DNA from: Saccharicrinis aurantiacus
GTDB taxonomy: Bacteria; Bacteroidota; Bacteroidia; Bacteroidales; Marinilabiliaceae
Direction: 5' to 3'
DNA length: 64,000 nucleotides
Assembly: GCF_001660705.2 (NCBI RefSeq)
Contig: NZ_LYBV02000026.1
Span: forward strand, 62,001-126,000
Positions 28,374 to 37,589 of the stretch are shown one piece after another. The notes under the pieces are model-generated. The model was not told where the DNA came from. It did not search any database and saw only the letters and a program-made list of their open reading frames with translations. Numbering within the stretch: the first letter of the stretch is position 1; each line of letters starts with the position of its first letter. The translations under genes and the position numbers were made by a program.

Positions 28374-29497
28374 TATTGTTGATAATTTCACATACAGAAC
28401 ATTATAAAAATGCTAAAGGAGATGTTATTGGCTGGGGGCCAACCATTCGTGAAGTTAATTATTTGGCTCAGCATTTCGATAAAATTTATCATTGTGCTCC
28501 ATTGTTAGAAACGAACCAAGTTCCGCCAAGTTCTTTGCTATATGAGTATCCTAATATAGAATTTGTACCGTTAGTTCCTAGCGGAGGAAAGGGTGTTTCT
28601 GCAAAACTAAATGTATTGTGGCAAGCTCGTAAGAATATAAAAATAGTAAGTGAAATCATTCCTAAGGTTGATTATTTTCAGTTTAGAGCACCAACAGGCA
28701 TGGGGGTTTATATGATACCATGGCTATTTTTAGAAAGAACAAAGGGATGGTTTAAATATGCAGGAAATTGGGCTCAAAAAAATCCTCCCCTAGGGTATGC
28801 CATTCAACGTTGGTTGCTGAAAAATCAATCTAAATATAAAGTTACTATAAATGGGCGTTGGGCAGGACAGCCTGCTCACTGTATAACATTTGAAAATCCG
28901 TGTTTAACAAATTTAGAAACTGAGGAAGGAATAGCAATATTAAATAGGAAAGACTATAGTGGTCAATTAAACTTTTGCTTTGTGGGTAGACTCGAATCGG
29001 CAAAAGGGGTAGGGAGAATATTGCGTGCGTTTTCTCAATTAAAGGATCATAGTAAGATAGGTGTTATTCATTTAGTAGGGGATGGAGTTGAGCGCTCTAA
29101 GTTTGAATTAATAGCAAAAGATATACCTCTAGATATAAGGTTTCATGGCTTTGTAGAGCGTAATAAAGTAGCTGAAATTATGAAAGACTGTCATGTTTTC
29201 TTATTACCTTCAACAGCTTCAGAGGGATTCCCTAAAGTAATTGCTGAAGCTGCCAATTATGGATGTATACCTATTGTTTCAGATGTGTCTAGTATTGGTC
29301 ATTACATTAAACATCTTGATAATGGATTTTTAGTAAGTCATAAGGATGAAGAAGGCCTTGAGTTCATAAATGTAATTCAAGACATAAATTTTAATCAAAA
29401 TCTTAAGGAAATAGCGTTAAGGGCTCAAAAAATTTCATCAAGATTTACCTTTGAGTGGTACTTAAACCTTATTGAAACCAAAATATTGAATAGTTAA
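28370..29497 (+). CDS. Glycosyltransferase, GT4-like
   Basis: 375 residues. N-terminal SHTEHYKNAKGDVIGWGPT followed by REVNYLAQHF; core NFCFVGRLESAKGVGRILRA; donor motif SEGFPKVIAEAANYGCIP, then SVSSIGHYIKHLDNGFLV-like sequence. Soluble. ATG lies in the preceding stop (ATGA), and the polymerase-like gene follows after 5 bp. Confidence 0.87.
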   Translation: MILLIISHTEHYKNAKGDVIGWGPTIREVNYLAQHFDKIYHCAPLLETNQVPPSSLLYEYPNIEFVPLVPSGGKGVSAKLNVLWQARKNIKIVSEIIPKVDYFQFRAPTGMGVYMIPWLFLERTKGWFKYAGNWAQKNPPLGYAIQRWLLKNQSKYKVTINGRWAGQPAHCITFENPCLTNLETEEGIAILNRKDYSGQLNFCFVGRLESAKGVGRILRAFSQLKDHSKIGVIHLVGDGVERSKFELIAKDIPLDIRFHGFVERNKVAEIMKDCHVFLLPSTASEGFPKVIAEAANYGCIPIVSDVSSIGHYIKHLDNGFLVSHKDEEGLEFINVIQDINFNQNLKEIALRAQKISSRFTFEWYLNLIETKILNS

Positions 29498-29502
29498 TAG
29501 GT

Positions 29503-30903
29503 ATGTTTGAGTTTTTAGACAAAAAGAACAACCAGTTAGTATTTATTGCCATACACGTAGCTATTGGATACCTAGGATCTGTTAGTGCTTTTTTTGTATC
29601 TGGGTTCTATGTTTTAATAATAGCATTATTCTTTTTTGATGTTTTACTGAAAGGAGACTCAGGATCAAGAGCTGGTTTTTATGCTTTGTATATTGTTGGA
29701 TTCGAAATTGTTTATCGTATATCAGGCATTACTATAAGTGCAGAACTCGGCAAATATGCAAGTATTATAATTCTACTTAGTGGAATGATAGTCGGTAAAA
29801 AAAATAGTTCGCCGTATATCTTTATTTTGTTATTGGTTCTATTATTACCAGGCATGCTATTATCAACATCAGAATCCTCTTCTTGGACCCGTAAAATAAT
29901 AATGGCAAGTATTTCAGGACCACTAAGTCTCGTGTTTTCAGGAATGTACTTTTATAAAAGAAGAGTTTCTCTCAAAGCATATAATATGGGGATGAAATTT
30001 GTATTCTACCCTTCAATCGCTTTGTTAGTATTACTAACGTTTAAGGCAAGTTTAGCAAATATTCAAATTACAACCTTATCATCAAATGCTAGCTTATCGG
30101 GAGGTTTTGGACCTAATCAAGTATCTACAGCTCTCGGGTGGTTATTTGCTGTGGGCGTAATGGAGTTGATTAGGGGGAACTGTTTATTAAGGTACAAATG
30201 GCTCGATATAACAGTGTGTGCTTTCCTTTTATTTAGAGGTCTTCTAACGATGTCGAGAGGAGGAATTATGGGAGCTTTTATAGCAATAATTTTTGCATTG
30301 TTAATCATGTATGTCATCGATAAGCAGTCCCGTAGAAAGATAAATAAATTGTTGATGCCAATTTTTGTCGTATCCTTATTTATGTTTGTGGGTGTGTGGT
30401 ATGCAAACTATTTAACCAATGATTTTTTATTATATAGGTATCAAGGCAAGAATGGTAAAGAACTTAGAACAGGAGAAATTGACGAAGATAAGAGTGTTTT
30501 AACAGGAAGGGCCGAATTTATGGCTGCAGATATCGAAGCTTTTAAAGCTGAGCCTTTTGTAGGTGTTGGTTATGGTATGTCCCCGGTTTGGCACGAAATA
30601 CATACAGGATCAGCTGCAGCTTCGCATACAGAATATACGCGTTTGTTTGCAGAGAATGGCTCATTAGGAGTTATATATATGTTGATAGCTTTCTTAATTC
30701 TTCCTATTTCCCATTTTTTCAATCTGAAAGTAGGTTCTGGAAATCATTTTCATTTTTTAGTTTTTCTTATAATAAGTTATACGGTAATGGTACATGCTGC
30801 TATGAGACTTGCAATTCCAGGGGTTGTATATGGAGCTGCATTTATGAGTATTTATCAGAATAATAGACCTAAACGCAATGCTAAGAATGTCCTTCCTAAA
30901 TAA
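29503..30903 (+). CDS. O-antigen ligase/polymerase-like membrane protein (Wzy/WaaL family)
   Basis: 466 residues, about 11-12 membrane segments. The large periplasmic loop carries the family features: TMSRGGIMGAFIA (essential Arg region), GRAEFMAADIEAFKAEPFVG then GVGYGM, and SHTEYTRLFAENGSLGVIYM (conserved His). Family role: joins lipid-linked repeats into a polymer, or transfers a polymer to an acceptor; the two cannot be told apart by sequence. In this locus it coexists with an ABC exporter rather than a Wzx flippase. Confidence 0.85.
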   Translation: MFEFLDKKNNQLVFIAIHVAIGYLGSVSAFFVSGFYVLIIALFFFDVLLKGDSGSRAGFYALYIVGFEIVYRISGITISAELGKYASIIILLSGMIVGKKNSSPYIFILLLVLLLPGMLLSTSESSSWTRKIIMASISGPLSLVFSGMYFYKRRVSLKAYNMGMKFVFYPSIALLVLLTFKASLANIQITTLSSNASLSGGFGPNQVSTALGWLFAVGVMELIRGNCLLRYKWLDITVCAFLLFRGLLTMSRGGIMGAFIAIIFALLIMYVIDKQSRRKINKLLMPIFVVSLFMFVGVWYANYLTNDFLLYRYQGKNGKELRTGEIDEDKSVLTGRAEFMAADIEAFKAEPFVGVGYGMSPVWHEIHTGSAAASHTEYTRLFAENGSLGVIYMLIAFLILPISHFFNLKVGSGNHFHFLVFLIISYTVMVHAAMRLAIPGVVYGAAFMSIYQNNRPKRNAKNVLPK

Positions 30904-32005
30904 GTTTCGTAGGATATCTTCTCAAAGGTATATTCCTGAGGTTGATGGTTTACGCTTTTTAGCAATAATGCCTGTTCTAATTATGCATTTTAGAACGGTC
31001 TTTTTCAGATACCATTCGATATATAAGGTTTCAGAAACTTCTTCATTTTTTAAGCGAGTTGATGAATGGTTAGTTACCGGAGATGTTGGGGTATTGGTTT
31101 TTTTTGTAATAAGTGGCTTTATTTTATCATTACCTTATGCAAAGGCGTTTAAAAAAGGAGAAAAGACTATTGCCTATAAAACCTACCTATTAAGGAGATT
31201 AACAAGAATAGAACCTCCGTACTTTATTGTCTTAATTTTACTTTTTTGTGGGCATTTATATATTAATACGGCTGACTATGAAGTTCTAAAGTCATCATTT
31301 CTTGCAAGTTTATTTTATTGTCATAATATTAGTTATGGAACTTGGTCTATTATAAATCCTGTTGCATGGTCTCTCGAAATCGAGATACAATTTTATTTAT
31401 TAGTCCCATTTGTAACCTATTTGTTTAAAATAAAAAGTAACTATATACGTCATGTACTAATAGTCAGTTTGATATTCTTGTTTCCATATATTGCAAGTTG
31501 GACAGGTGTAGGTCATCTTTCATTATTAAAATATGTACAATATTTCTTGGCTGGGTTTTTAGTTACCGATATTTATACTTCTTATAAGAATAATATTCAC
31601 CAATTCTTTATTCTGGATTTCATTGGTTTTATTTCGATTATTCTTGTGTTCGTACTACAATATTTTAAGGTTCGATTGTTTCTTCCAATAGTTTTAAGCA
31701 CGCTATTTCTATGTGTATTGTACGGAAGTAGCATCAAAAAGCTTTTCGCCAATAAACTGTTAAGTACTATTGGTGGAATGTGTTATACAACCTATTTAAT
31801 TCATTTACCCGTATTAGTTATACTAATGAGTATTTTAGATAGCTATACTTTGGGCTTCGGGTTTTGGGTCGATTTCATATTTTACATAACAGTTATTGTG
31901 CCTCTAACCTTAATAATATGTTCTTATACTTATTTGATTCTTGAAAAACCATTCATGAATAAAAGATGGCCACAACAATTTAAAGCATATATTTTAAAAA
32001 GATAA
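30878..32005 (+). CDS. Membrane acyltransferase, OafA-type Acyltransferase_3
   Basis: 375 residues with a hydrophobic 10-helix body. Family signature RYIPEVDGLRFLAIMPVLIM then HF near 17-38, TGDVGVLVFFVISGFILSLP, LLRRLTRIEPPYFIV, and WSLEIEIQFYLLVP. Family role: O-acetylation of surface glycans. ATG at 30878 lies 26 bp inside the preceding gene; an ATG at 30887 is also possible. It is clearly a different subtype from the acyltransferase at 23641. Confidence 0.9.
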   Translation: MLRMSFLNKFRRISSQRYIPEVDGLRFLAIMPVLIMHFRTVFFRYHSIYKVSETSSFFKRVDEWLVTGDVGVLVFFVISGFILSLPYAKAFKKGEKTIAYKTYLLRRLTRIEPPYFIVLILLFCGHLYINTADYEVLKSSFLASLFYCHNISYGTWSIINPVAWSLEIEIQFYLLVPFVTYLFKIKSNYIRHVLIVSLIFLFPYIASWTGVGHLSLLKYVQYFLAGFLVTDIYTSYKNNIHQFFILDFIGFISIILVFVLQYFKVRLFLPIVLSTLFLCVLYGSSIKKLFANKLLSTIGGMCYTTYLIHLPVLVILMSILDSYTLGFGFWVDFIFYITVIVPLTLIICSYTYLILEKPFMNKRWPQQFKAYILKR

Positions 32006-32011
32006 TAATTG

Positions 32012-33031
32012 ATGTCTACTTCGATATTATATATTGGTAATAAACTTGCCGTGAGTGGCAAAAGTCCTACTACGATTGATACGTTAGGTAAGAAATTTGA
32101 AGAGATGGGTTTTAAAATGTGCTATTCTTCGAGTTACTTAAATAAAGGAGTTCGCTTAATACACATGATATACTCTACTATAAAACTTAGGAATAAAGTT
32201 GATTTTGTATGCATTGATACATATAGTAATCAGGCATTTTACTTTACCTATATAGTAGCAAAGTTATGTCGTTTTTTTAATATAAAATATATTCCTTTTT
32301 TACACGGAGGTAGATTGCCAGATAGGTTAAATGATAGCCCCAAAATGTGTAAATATATTTTTGAGAATAGTTACAATAACATATCTCCTTCAAGTTATTT
32401 ATTTGAAGCATTTCGATCTCATGGTTTTCCAAGTCTTTTAATTCCTAATTCGATTCCTCTTAAAGAATATTCTTACAAGCAACGTTCCGAATTAAGTTGC
32501 AGGTTATTATATGTAAGACATCTTGCAAGTATTTATAATCCTCAGATGGCAGTAAGACTTGTTTCTTTATTAAAAGAAAATCATCCGGATGTTCACCTAA
32601 ATATTGTAGGTGAAGACAAGGATGGTAGCTTGCAAGACTGTATTTTATTAGCTGAATCGTTAAGTGTTACTAATAATATTACATTCTCAGGTAGACTTTC
32701 AAAAAAAGACTGGCATAAACTATCACAAGACTATGATATCTTTATAAATACTACCAATTTTGATAATATGCCAGTTAGTGTTATTGAAGGTATGGCTCTA
32801 GGAATGCCAATTGTTAGCACAAATGTTGGAGGATTATCGTACTTAATTGATGATGGGAAAGATGGTTTTTTGGTAAATGAAAATGATGATAAACAAATGG
32901 CTAATATTATTAATGGAATTTTATCAAACCCTCAGAAAGCAATTGATTGTTCAAAAAAGGCACGGTTAAAGGTTGAGCAATTTGATTGGGAAGAAGTTAA
33001 AAAGCAATGGTTTAATGTATTTAGTTCATGA
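32012..33031 (+). CDS. Glycosyltransferase, GT4-like
   Basis: About 339 residues; ATG at 32012 preferred over an adjacent TTG at 32009. N-terminus SILYIGNKLAVSGKSPTTID, core LLYVRHLASIYNPQMAVRLV (a slightly atypical phosphate-binding stretch), acceptor-side FLHGGRLPDRL, and donor motif FDNMPVSVIEGMALGMP followed by NVGGLSYLIDDGKDGFLV. Shorter than most GT4 enzymes in the locus. Confidence 0.86.
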   Translation: MSTSILYIGNKLAVSGKSPTTIDTLGKKFEEMGFKMCYSSSYLNKGVRLIHMIYSTIKLRNKVDFVCIDTYSNQAFYFTYIVAKLCRFFNIKYIPFLHGGRLPDRLNDSPKMCKYIFENSYNNISPSSYLFEAFRSHGFPSLLIPNSIPLKEYSYKQRSELSCRLLYVRHLASIYNPQMAVRLVSLLKENHPDVHLNIVGEDKDGSLQDCILLAESLSVTNNITFSGRLSKKDWHKLSQDYDIFINTTNFDNMPVSVIEGMALGMPIVSTNVGGLSYLIDDGKDGFLVNENDDKQMANIINGILSNPQKAIDCSKKARLKVEQFDWEEVKKQWFNVFSS

Positions 33032-34374
33032 AGAGAGCACGGTCTATTTATAGTTGGATATTAGAGTATTTTATTTTACCAATCGGAGATTTTATTAGTG
33101 GTAACTCAGTAATGACGTCACTTCATCAATTAGATCAAGAGGTTCATTTGTCAGAAATTGAATTACATAATCTTCAGAATAAAAAACTTAAAAAGTTATT
33201 GATCCATTCTGTAAAAAACTGTGAATATTATTCAGATCTAGATATTGAGATAAAAGAGAATGATGACTTTATCAAGATATTAAAGTCATTTCCAATTTTG
33301 ACAAAAGATGATATAAGGAAGAACTCAGAACGGATGATATCCGTAAAGCGTAAAAAATTATATGCACAAAAAAGTAGTGGTAGTACAGGGGTTCCAACTA
33401 AAGTATATTGGATAAAAAAGGAGTTTAGTAGGTATAGGGCAACCACTTTACTTTGGTGGAAATGGGCCGGATATGAATTTGGTGATAGCATTCTTCAAAC
33501 AGGTATGACATCAAAACGATCTTTGCTAAAACATATTAAAGACAGACTGTTTAAAACCTTTTATTTACATGCCTATAATCATAATGATGTAGACCTAAGT
33601 AAAGCTTTAAAATGGCTCAATAATCAAAAAAAGGTAGTTTTAGGCGGCTATGCTTCTTCATTATATATAATAGCTAAATATTGCAAAGAAAATGGAATAA
33701 CAAAAGATCTTAAAACTTGTATTTCGTGGGGCGATAAATTGTTTGATAAATATAAAGTCCTTATCGAAGAGGTATTTAATTGTAAGGTATTTAATACTTA
33801 TGGGTCTTCAGAAGGCTTTATGATTGCCTCTCAAAAAGATTTAGAATATATGTACATTATGGCGCCCAATGTTTATCTCGAAATTGTTGATGATAACGGA
33901 GTGGAAGTGCCTGATGGTACAATGGGGCATGTAGTTGTCACTAACTTAAATAATTATGGAATGCCTTTAATTAGGTATAAATTAGGGGATTTAGCTATAA
34001 AATTACCCAAGTCAAAATATCCCTTAAATAGAGATCTAGAACTTCCAGTTCTTCAGCAAGTTATCGGTAGAGATACGGATATAGTTCTGACCCCCAAAGG
34101 TAAAAAGTTAAGTGTTCATTCATTTAATAGTGTTTTAGAACATTTTGAATTACTAAAGCAGTTTCAAATTGTACAATATGATATTAAAGGTGTTGAAATT
34201 AAGTATGTAGAATTAAATGAACTTGATTCTTCATACCTAAAAGAAATAGAAAGTAAATTAGCATTGATGATAGGTGAAAATGGTTTTCAGTTAACTCTTA
34301 CAAAAGTTACTAAAATCGCATCTTCAAAATCAGGTAAGCCTGAAATGGTTATATCTCATATAAATAAGAAATGA
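33028..34374 (+). CDS. PaaK/CapK-like adenylate-forming ligase (second copy in locus)
   Basis: 448 residues. ATP-binding loop KSSGSTGVPTKVYW near 113-126, core FNTYGSSEGFMIAS, and the adenylate-binding PLIRYKLGDLAI. Related to the ligase at 13387-14676 but distant. It is embedded among glycosyltransferases by ATGA overlaps on both sides, so its product is made together with the glycan enzymes. Substrate unknown; no acyl-carrier protein is present in the window. Confidence 0.83.
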   Translation: MKRARSIYSWILEYFILPIGDFISGNSVMTSLHQLDQEVHLSEIELHNLQNKKLKKLLIHSVKNCEYYSDLDIEIKENDDFIKILKSFPILTKDDIRKNSERMISVKRKKLYAQKSSGSTGVPTKVYWIKKEFSRYRATTLLWWKWAGYEFGDSILQTGMTSKRSLLKHIKDRLFKTFYLHAYNHNDVDLSKALKWLNNQKKVVLGGYASSLYIIAKYCKENGITKDLKTCISWGDKLFDKYKVLIEEVFNCKVFNTYGSSEGFMIASQKDLEYMYIMAPNVYLEIVDDNGVEVPDGTMGHVVVTNLNNYGMPLIRYKLGDLAIKLPKSKYPLNRDLELPVLQQVIGRDTDIVLTPKGKKLSVHSFNSVLEHFELLKQFQIVQYDIKGVEIKYVELNELDSSYLKEIESKLALMIGENGFQLTLTKVTKIASSKSGKPEMVISHINKK

Positions 34375-35558
34375 GAATATTAGTTTTCTATCAATATTTT
34401 GGAACTCCAAAAGGAAAATGGAGTACTCGAATTTATGAACTTACAAAAAGGTGGGTAAACGAAGGAAATAAGGTAACGGTTGTTACATCGCCGTATGAAA
34501 AATCTGATATTAAAGCTAAAAAAAGAATAGAGCGTCAAAAGGTTGAAGGAATAGAACTTATTGTGATTAATTATCCTGATTCTAACCGTTTTTCTAAACT
34601 TAAAAGAATTCTAAATTTTCTACTTTTCTCTTTTTTTTCAATTTATTATGCTTTAACCGAGAAAACAGATATTGTAATAGCTAGTTCAGGGCCAATAACG
34701 GTTGGTGTCCCTGCTTTATTTGCAAAATTTTTTCGTAGAAAAAAATATATTTTTGAGGTGAGGGATTTATGGCCCCAGGGTGCTATATCACTGGGTATCC
34801 TTACTAATCCTCTTCTAATTAAAGTTTCTTTCTTTTTTGAGAAATTGTGCTACAAACAAGCATCATGTGTGGTTGGATGTTCACAAGGAATGGCTGATAA
34901 TATTACGGATAGATTTCCAAATGTCTACACAAGTGTTATTCCAAACGCTTCAGATAATTCCTTATTTAAAACTAATGTATTAAGTAATAAAGAAGGAAAA
35001 CCTATTTTTATATATACAGGTTCTTTAGGTGCGATGGATGATGTTGATTTAGTTATCGAGGCCACAAAAGTTTTGAAAGAAAGAGGTGAAGCAGATTTCT
35101 TAGTGGAAATAGTAGGGGATGGGGTTGAACGAAATAACCTAGAACAAAAAGTAAGACTATATCAATTATCGAATGTTGTATTTACTGGATTATTGCCTAA
35201 AAAAGAAGTTGTCAATAAAATAACACACGCACTTGCAGCTTTCGTTTGTTTTAAACCTTTACCTATACTAAATACAGTTTCTCCAAATAAAATGTTTGAT
35301 GCTTTTGCTGCCAGTGTACCAATTATACAAAACACTGATGGTTGGATTAAAGATTATGTAAATATACATCAGTGTGGAATAAGTGTTGATCCAAAAGATC
35401 CTAATTCTATGGCAGATGCAATGAAGAAATTTTTAAGTGATAAATCGTTTCAAGTAAAGGCGTCAATTAATGCTAAAAAGGCTGCCGAAACTGATTTTAA
35501 TCGGGACAGATTATCAGAAAAGTATATGAATATAATTGAGAATGTTATTCATGGGTAA
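34371..35558 (+). CDS. Glycosyltransferase, WbuB-like GT4
   Basis: 395 residues. Opens MRILVFYQYFGTPKGKWSTR and has YIFEVRDLWPQGAISLGIL, a hallmark of WbuB-type (N-acetyl-fucosamine/quinovosamine-related) transferases. Core FIYTGSLGAMDDVDLVIEA and donor side VSPNKMFDAFAASVPII. It precedes the WbpV-, WbpL- and WbpM-like genes, the usual place for a WbuB-type enzyme that adds the second sugar. Confidence 0.87.
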   Translation: MRILVFYQYFGTPKGKWSTRIYELTKRWVNEGNKVTVVTSPYEKSDIKAKKRIERQKVEGIELIVINYPDSNRFSKLKRILNFLLFSFFSIYYALTEKTDIVIASSGPITVGVPALFAKFFRRKKYIFEVRDLWPQGAISLGILTNPLLIKVSFFFEKLCYKQASCVVGCSQGMADNITDRFPNVYTSVIPNASDNSLFKTNVLSNKEGKPIFIYTGSLGAMDDVDLVIEATKVLKERGEADFLVEIVGDGVERNNLEQKVRLYQLSNVVFTGLLPKKEVVNKITHALAAFVCFKPLPILNTVSPNKMFDAFAASVPIIQNTDGWIKDYVNIHQCGISVDPKDPNSMADAMKKFLSDKSFQVKASINAKKAAETDFNRDRLSEKYMNIIENVIHG

Positions 35559-36471
35559 GCGTTACTTGTTAACAGGAGCCTCTGGTTTCTTAGGTGCTTA
35601 TTTGTATGAAAATTTAATTAAGTATGGTGAAGTAGATACACTAGGAAGGAATCCAGATAGTACTATTAGCTGTGATTTAGGTTTTGAAGTCCCAAATATT
35701 AAGAGTTGCTACGATTGTTTAGTACATGCAGCAGGTAAAGCACACTTTGTACCTCGAACACAAGAAGAAAAGAATGAGTTTGATAATGTAAATTATCAAG
35801 GTGTAGTCCGTTTACTCAAAGGAATAAAGTATAGTGGTAAGTTACCCAATAGTATAATTGTTATCAGTACAGTTGCTGTTTATGGATTAGAACATGGTAA
35901 TGATATTACAGAAGATGCATTGTGTAATCCCAGTACGCCTTATGGAATTAGTAAATTGAAGGCTGAAAATGAATTTATTAGGTTCGGAAACGAATATGAT
36001 ATAAATATTGTTATTCTCAGGTTACCATTGGTTATAGGTAAAAATCCTAGCGGTAATTTGTGCGATATGATTAAAGCGATAAAATTAGGTCATTTCCCAT
36101 TAATAAATGGAGGCAGAGCACAGCGTTCTATGGTTTTTGCCCAAGATATAGCACATTTTTTGCCAAAAATACAAACAGAAGATGGCGTATTTAACTTAAC
36201 AGATAGTTATCACCCATCATATAAAGCAATAGCTAAAGTAATTTGTGAAAGTCACAATTTGAAAGAAGTTTTTAATATTCCTAAGGCAATCGCAATTGTG
36301 TTAGCTTTTATTGGAGAAACAATTGGTATTATCACCAAAAGAACATTTCCTTTTAATTTGAATAGGTATTATAAAATGACGAGAAGCTTAACATTCTCTG
36401 ATAAAAAAGCGCAGAAGTATGGCTGGGAACCGAGACCTGTTATAGAATATTATAAAACAATAATGAAGTAG
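35551..36471 (+). CDS. NAD-dependent sugar epimerase/reductase, WbpV-like
   Basis: About 306 residues; ATG at 35551 (MGKRYLLTGASGFLGAYL) is preferred, since the open frame above it lies inside the previous gene. Extended SDR: NAD loop TGASGFLG, VHAAGKAH, catalytic STVAVYG and YGISK. C-terminal RSLTFSDKKAQKYGWEPRP. By similarity and neighbours it resembles WbpV/WreQ-type 4-reductases or 4-epimerases acting on the WbpM-type 4-keto product. Overlaps the upstream gene by 8 bp; one base separates it from the next. Confidence 0.85.
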   Translation: MGKRYLLTGASGFLGAYLYENLIKYGEVDTLGRNPDSTISCDLGFEVPNIKSCYDCLVHAAGKAHFVPRTQEEKNEFDNVNYQGVVRLLKGIKYSGKLPNSIIVISTVAVYGLEHGNDITEDALCNPSTPYGISKLKAENEFIRFGNEYDINIVILRLPLVIGKNPSGNLCDMIKAIKLGHFPLINGGRAQRSMVFAQDIAHFLPKIQTEDGVFNLTDSYHPSYKAIAKVICESHNLKEVFNIPKAIAIVLAFIGETIGIITKRTFPFNLNRYYKMTRSLTFSDKKAQKYGWEPRPVIEYYKTIMK

Positions 36472-36472
36472 T

Positions 36473-37447
36473 ATGAGTAATAATGTGATTGTATTGGTGG
36501 GGATAGTGCTTTTTATGGTATTTTTTCTCCTTATTAATCTATATTTTAAATTAGCTGTAAAATTCAATATAATTGATGCTCCTAACCTTCGCTCTTCGCA
36601 CAGAGAATTAACAATTAGAGGAGGTGCAATTATATTTCCAATCAGCATACTCTTATATGAAATTTTATTTCATTTTCCAGATTTACACTTTTTAATAGGC
36701 TTATTACTTCTTTCAGTAGTCTGTTTTTGGGATGATATGAAGGATATATCTACACAGGTAAGGTTTTTATCTCAAATAGTGGCAGTTGTCTTATTATTAA
36801 TGTCTTTAGGTGTTGAGAATATTTGGTTTCTAGTTGCCATTTTTCCAATAATTATAGGTTTTATTAACGGATATAATTTTATGGATGGTATAAATGGTAT
36901 AACTGGTTTATATTCAGTCGTTATACTGGTGTCTTTGTTTTTGGTTAATATTGAAGTAGTATTATTTGTTAAAAATGAATTTTTCTTATTTTTATTTATA
37001 CCACTTATAGTATTCTTATTTTATAATTTCCGTAAGAAGGCAAAATGCTTTGCAGGTGATATTGGTTCTATAACAATAGCATTCACTCTTTCATTTCTTT
37101 TTCTTCTGCTTATAAAGCAAACCGAGAAGTTTATTTACTTGTTATTCGTTTCTGTATATGGTATCGATATTTTAGCAACAATTATTGAGCGTTTATGGTT
37201 AAAACAAAATATTTTTAAACCGCATAGGATGCACTTATATCAGTTATTTGCTAACGAAGGGAAATGGTCTCATCTAAAAGTCGCTACAATTTACTCTACT
37301 ATTCAGTTATTAATTAATTTTATTGTAATATCATTAGTTAATTTCTCATCTGATGTACAATTATTAGCAGCAATCTTAATAGTTGTACCTCTTTTAATAT
37401 CTTACATTTCATTAAAGCAGAAGTATAAAAGCCTTGTGCTGTCTTAA
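36473..37447 (+). CDS. Undecaprenyl-phosphate HexNAc-1-phosphate transferase, WbpL/WecA-like
   Basis: 324 residues, about ten membrane helices. Family motifs: NLRSSHRELTIRGGAIIFPI, DDMKDISTQ (Mg-binding Asp pair), NGYNFMDGINGI (second acidic motif), CFAGDIGSITIAF and the cytoplasmic PHRMHLYQ loop. Family role: puts the first sugar phosphate onto undecaprenyl phosphate, starting each glycan chain. WbpL-type enzymes prefer UDP-FucNAc or UDP-QuiNAc, which fits the neighbours. Confidence 0.92.
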   Translation: MSNNVIVLVGIVLFMVFFLLINLYFKLAVKFNIIDAPNLRSSHRELTIRGGAIIFPISILLYEILFHFPDLHFLIGLLLLSVVCFWDDMKDISTQVRFLSQIVAVVLLLMSLGVENIWFLVAIFPIIIGFINGYNFMDGINGITGLYSVVILVSLFLVNIEVVLFVKNEFFLFLFIPLIVFLFYNFRKKAKCFAGDIGSITIAFTLSFLFLLLIKQTEKFIYLLFVSVYGIDILATIIERLWLKQNIFKPHRMHLYQLFANEGKWSHLKVATIYSTIQLLINFIVISLVNFSSDVQLLAAILIVVPLLISYISLKQKYKSLVLS

Positions 37448-37589
37448 TTCAGTAATTACCTTTTTTTTAGTTTACTATAAACAGAGCTTTAACTATTTTA
37501 ATATATTATTCATCATAAATTATCGTATCGCGCTTAAAAAAAGATGAAATTTGGTTGAGTTGATTAAATAATTTAAACTCTTAAACTTA

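Noticed and set aside
30588-30863. Plus-strand ORF of 91 codons overlapping the Wzy-like gene
   Set aside because: Different frame inside a clear membrane-protein gene; composition is an out-of-frame reading of it.
29503-30903. Wzx flippase
   Set aside because: The protein has the Wzy/WaaL loop with SRGG and SHTEYTRLFAENG rather than a MATE-like pattern of helices.
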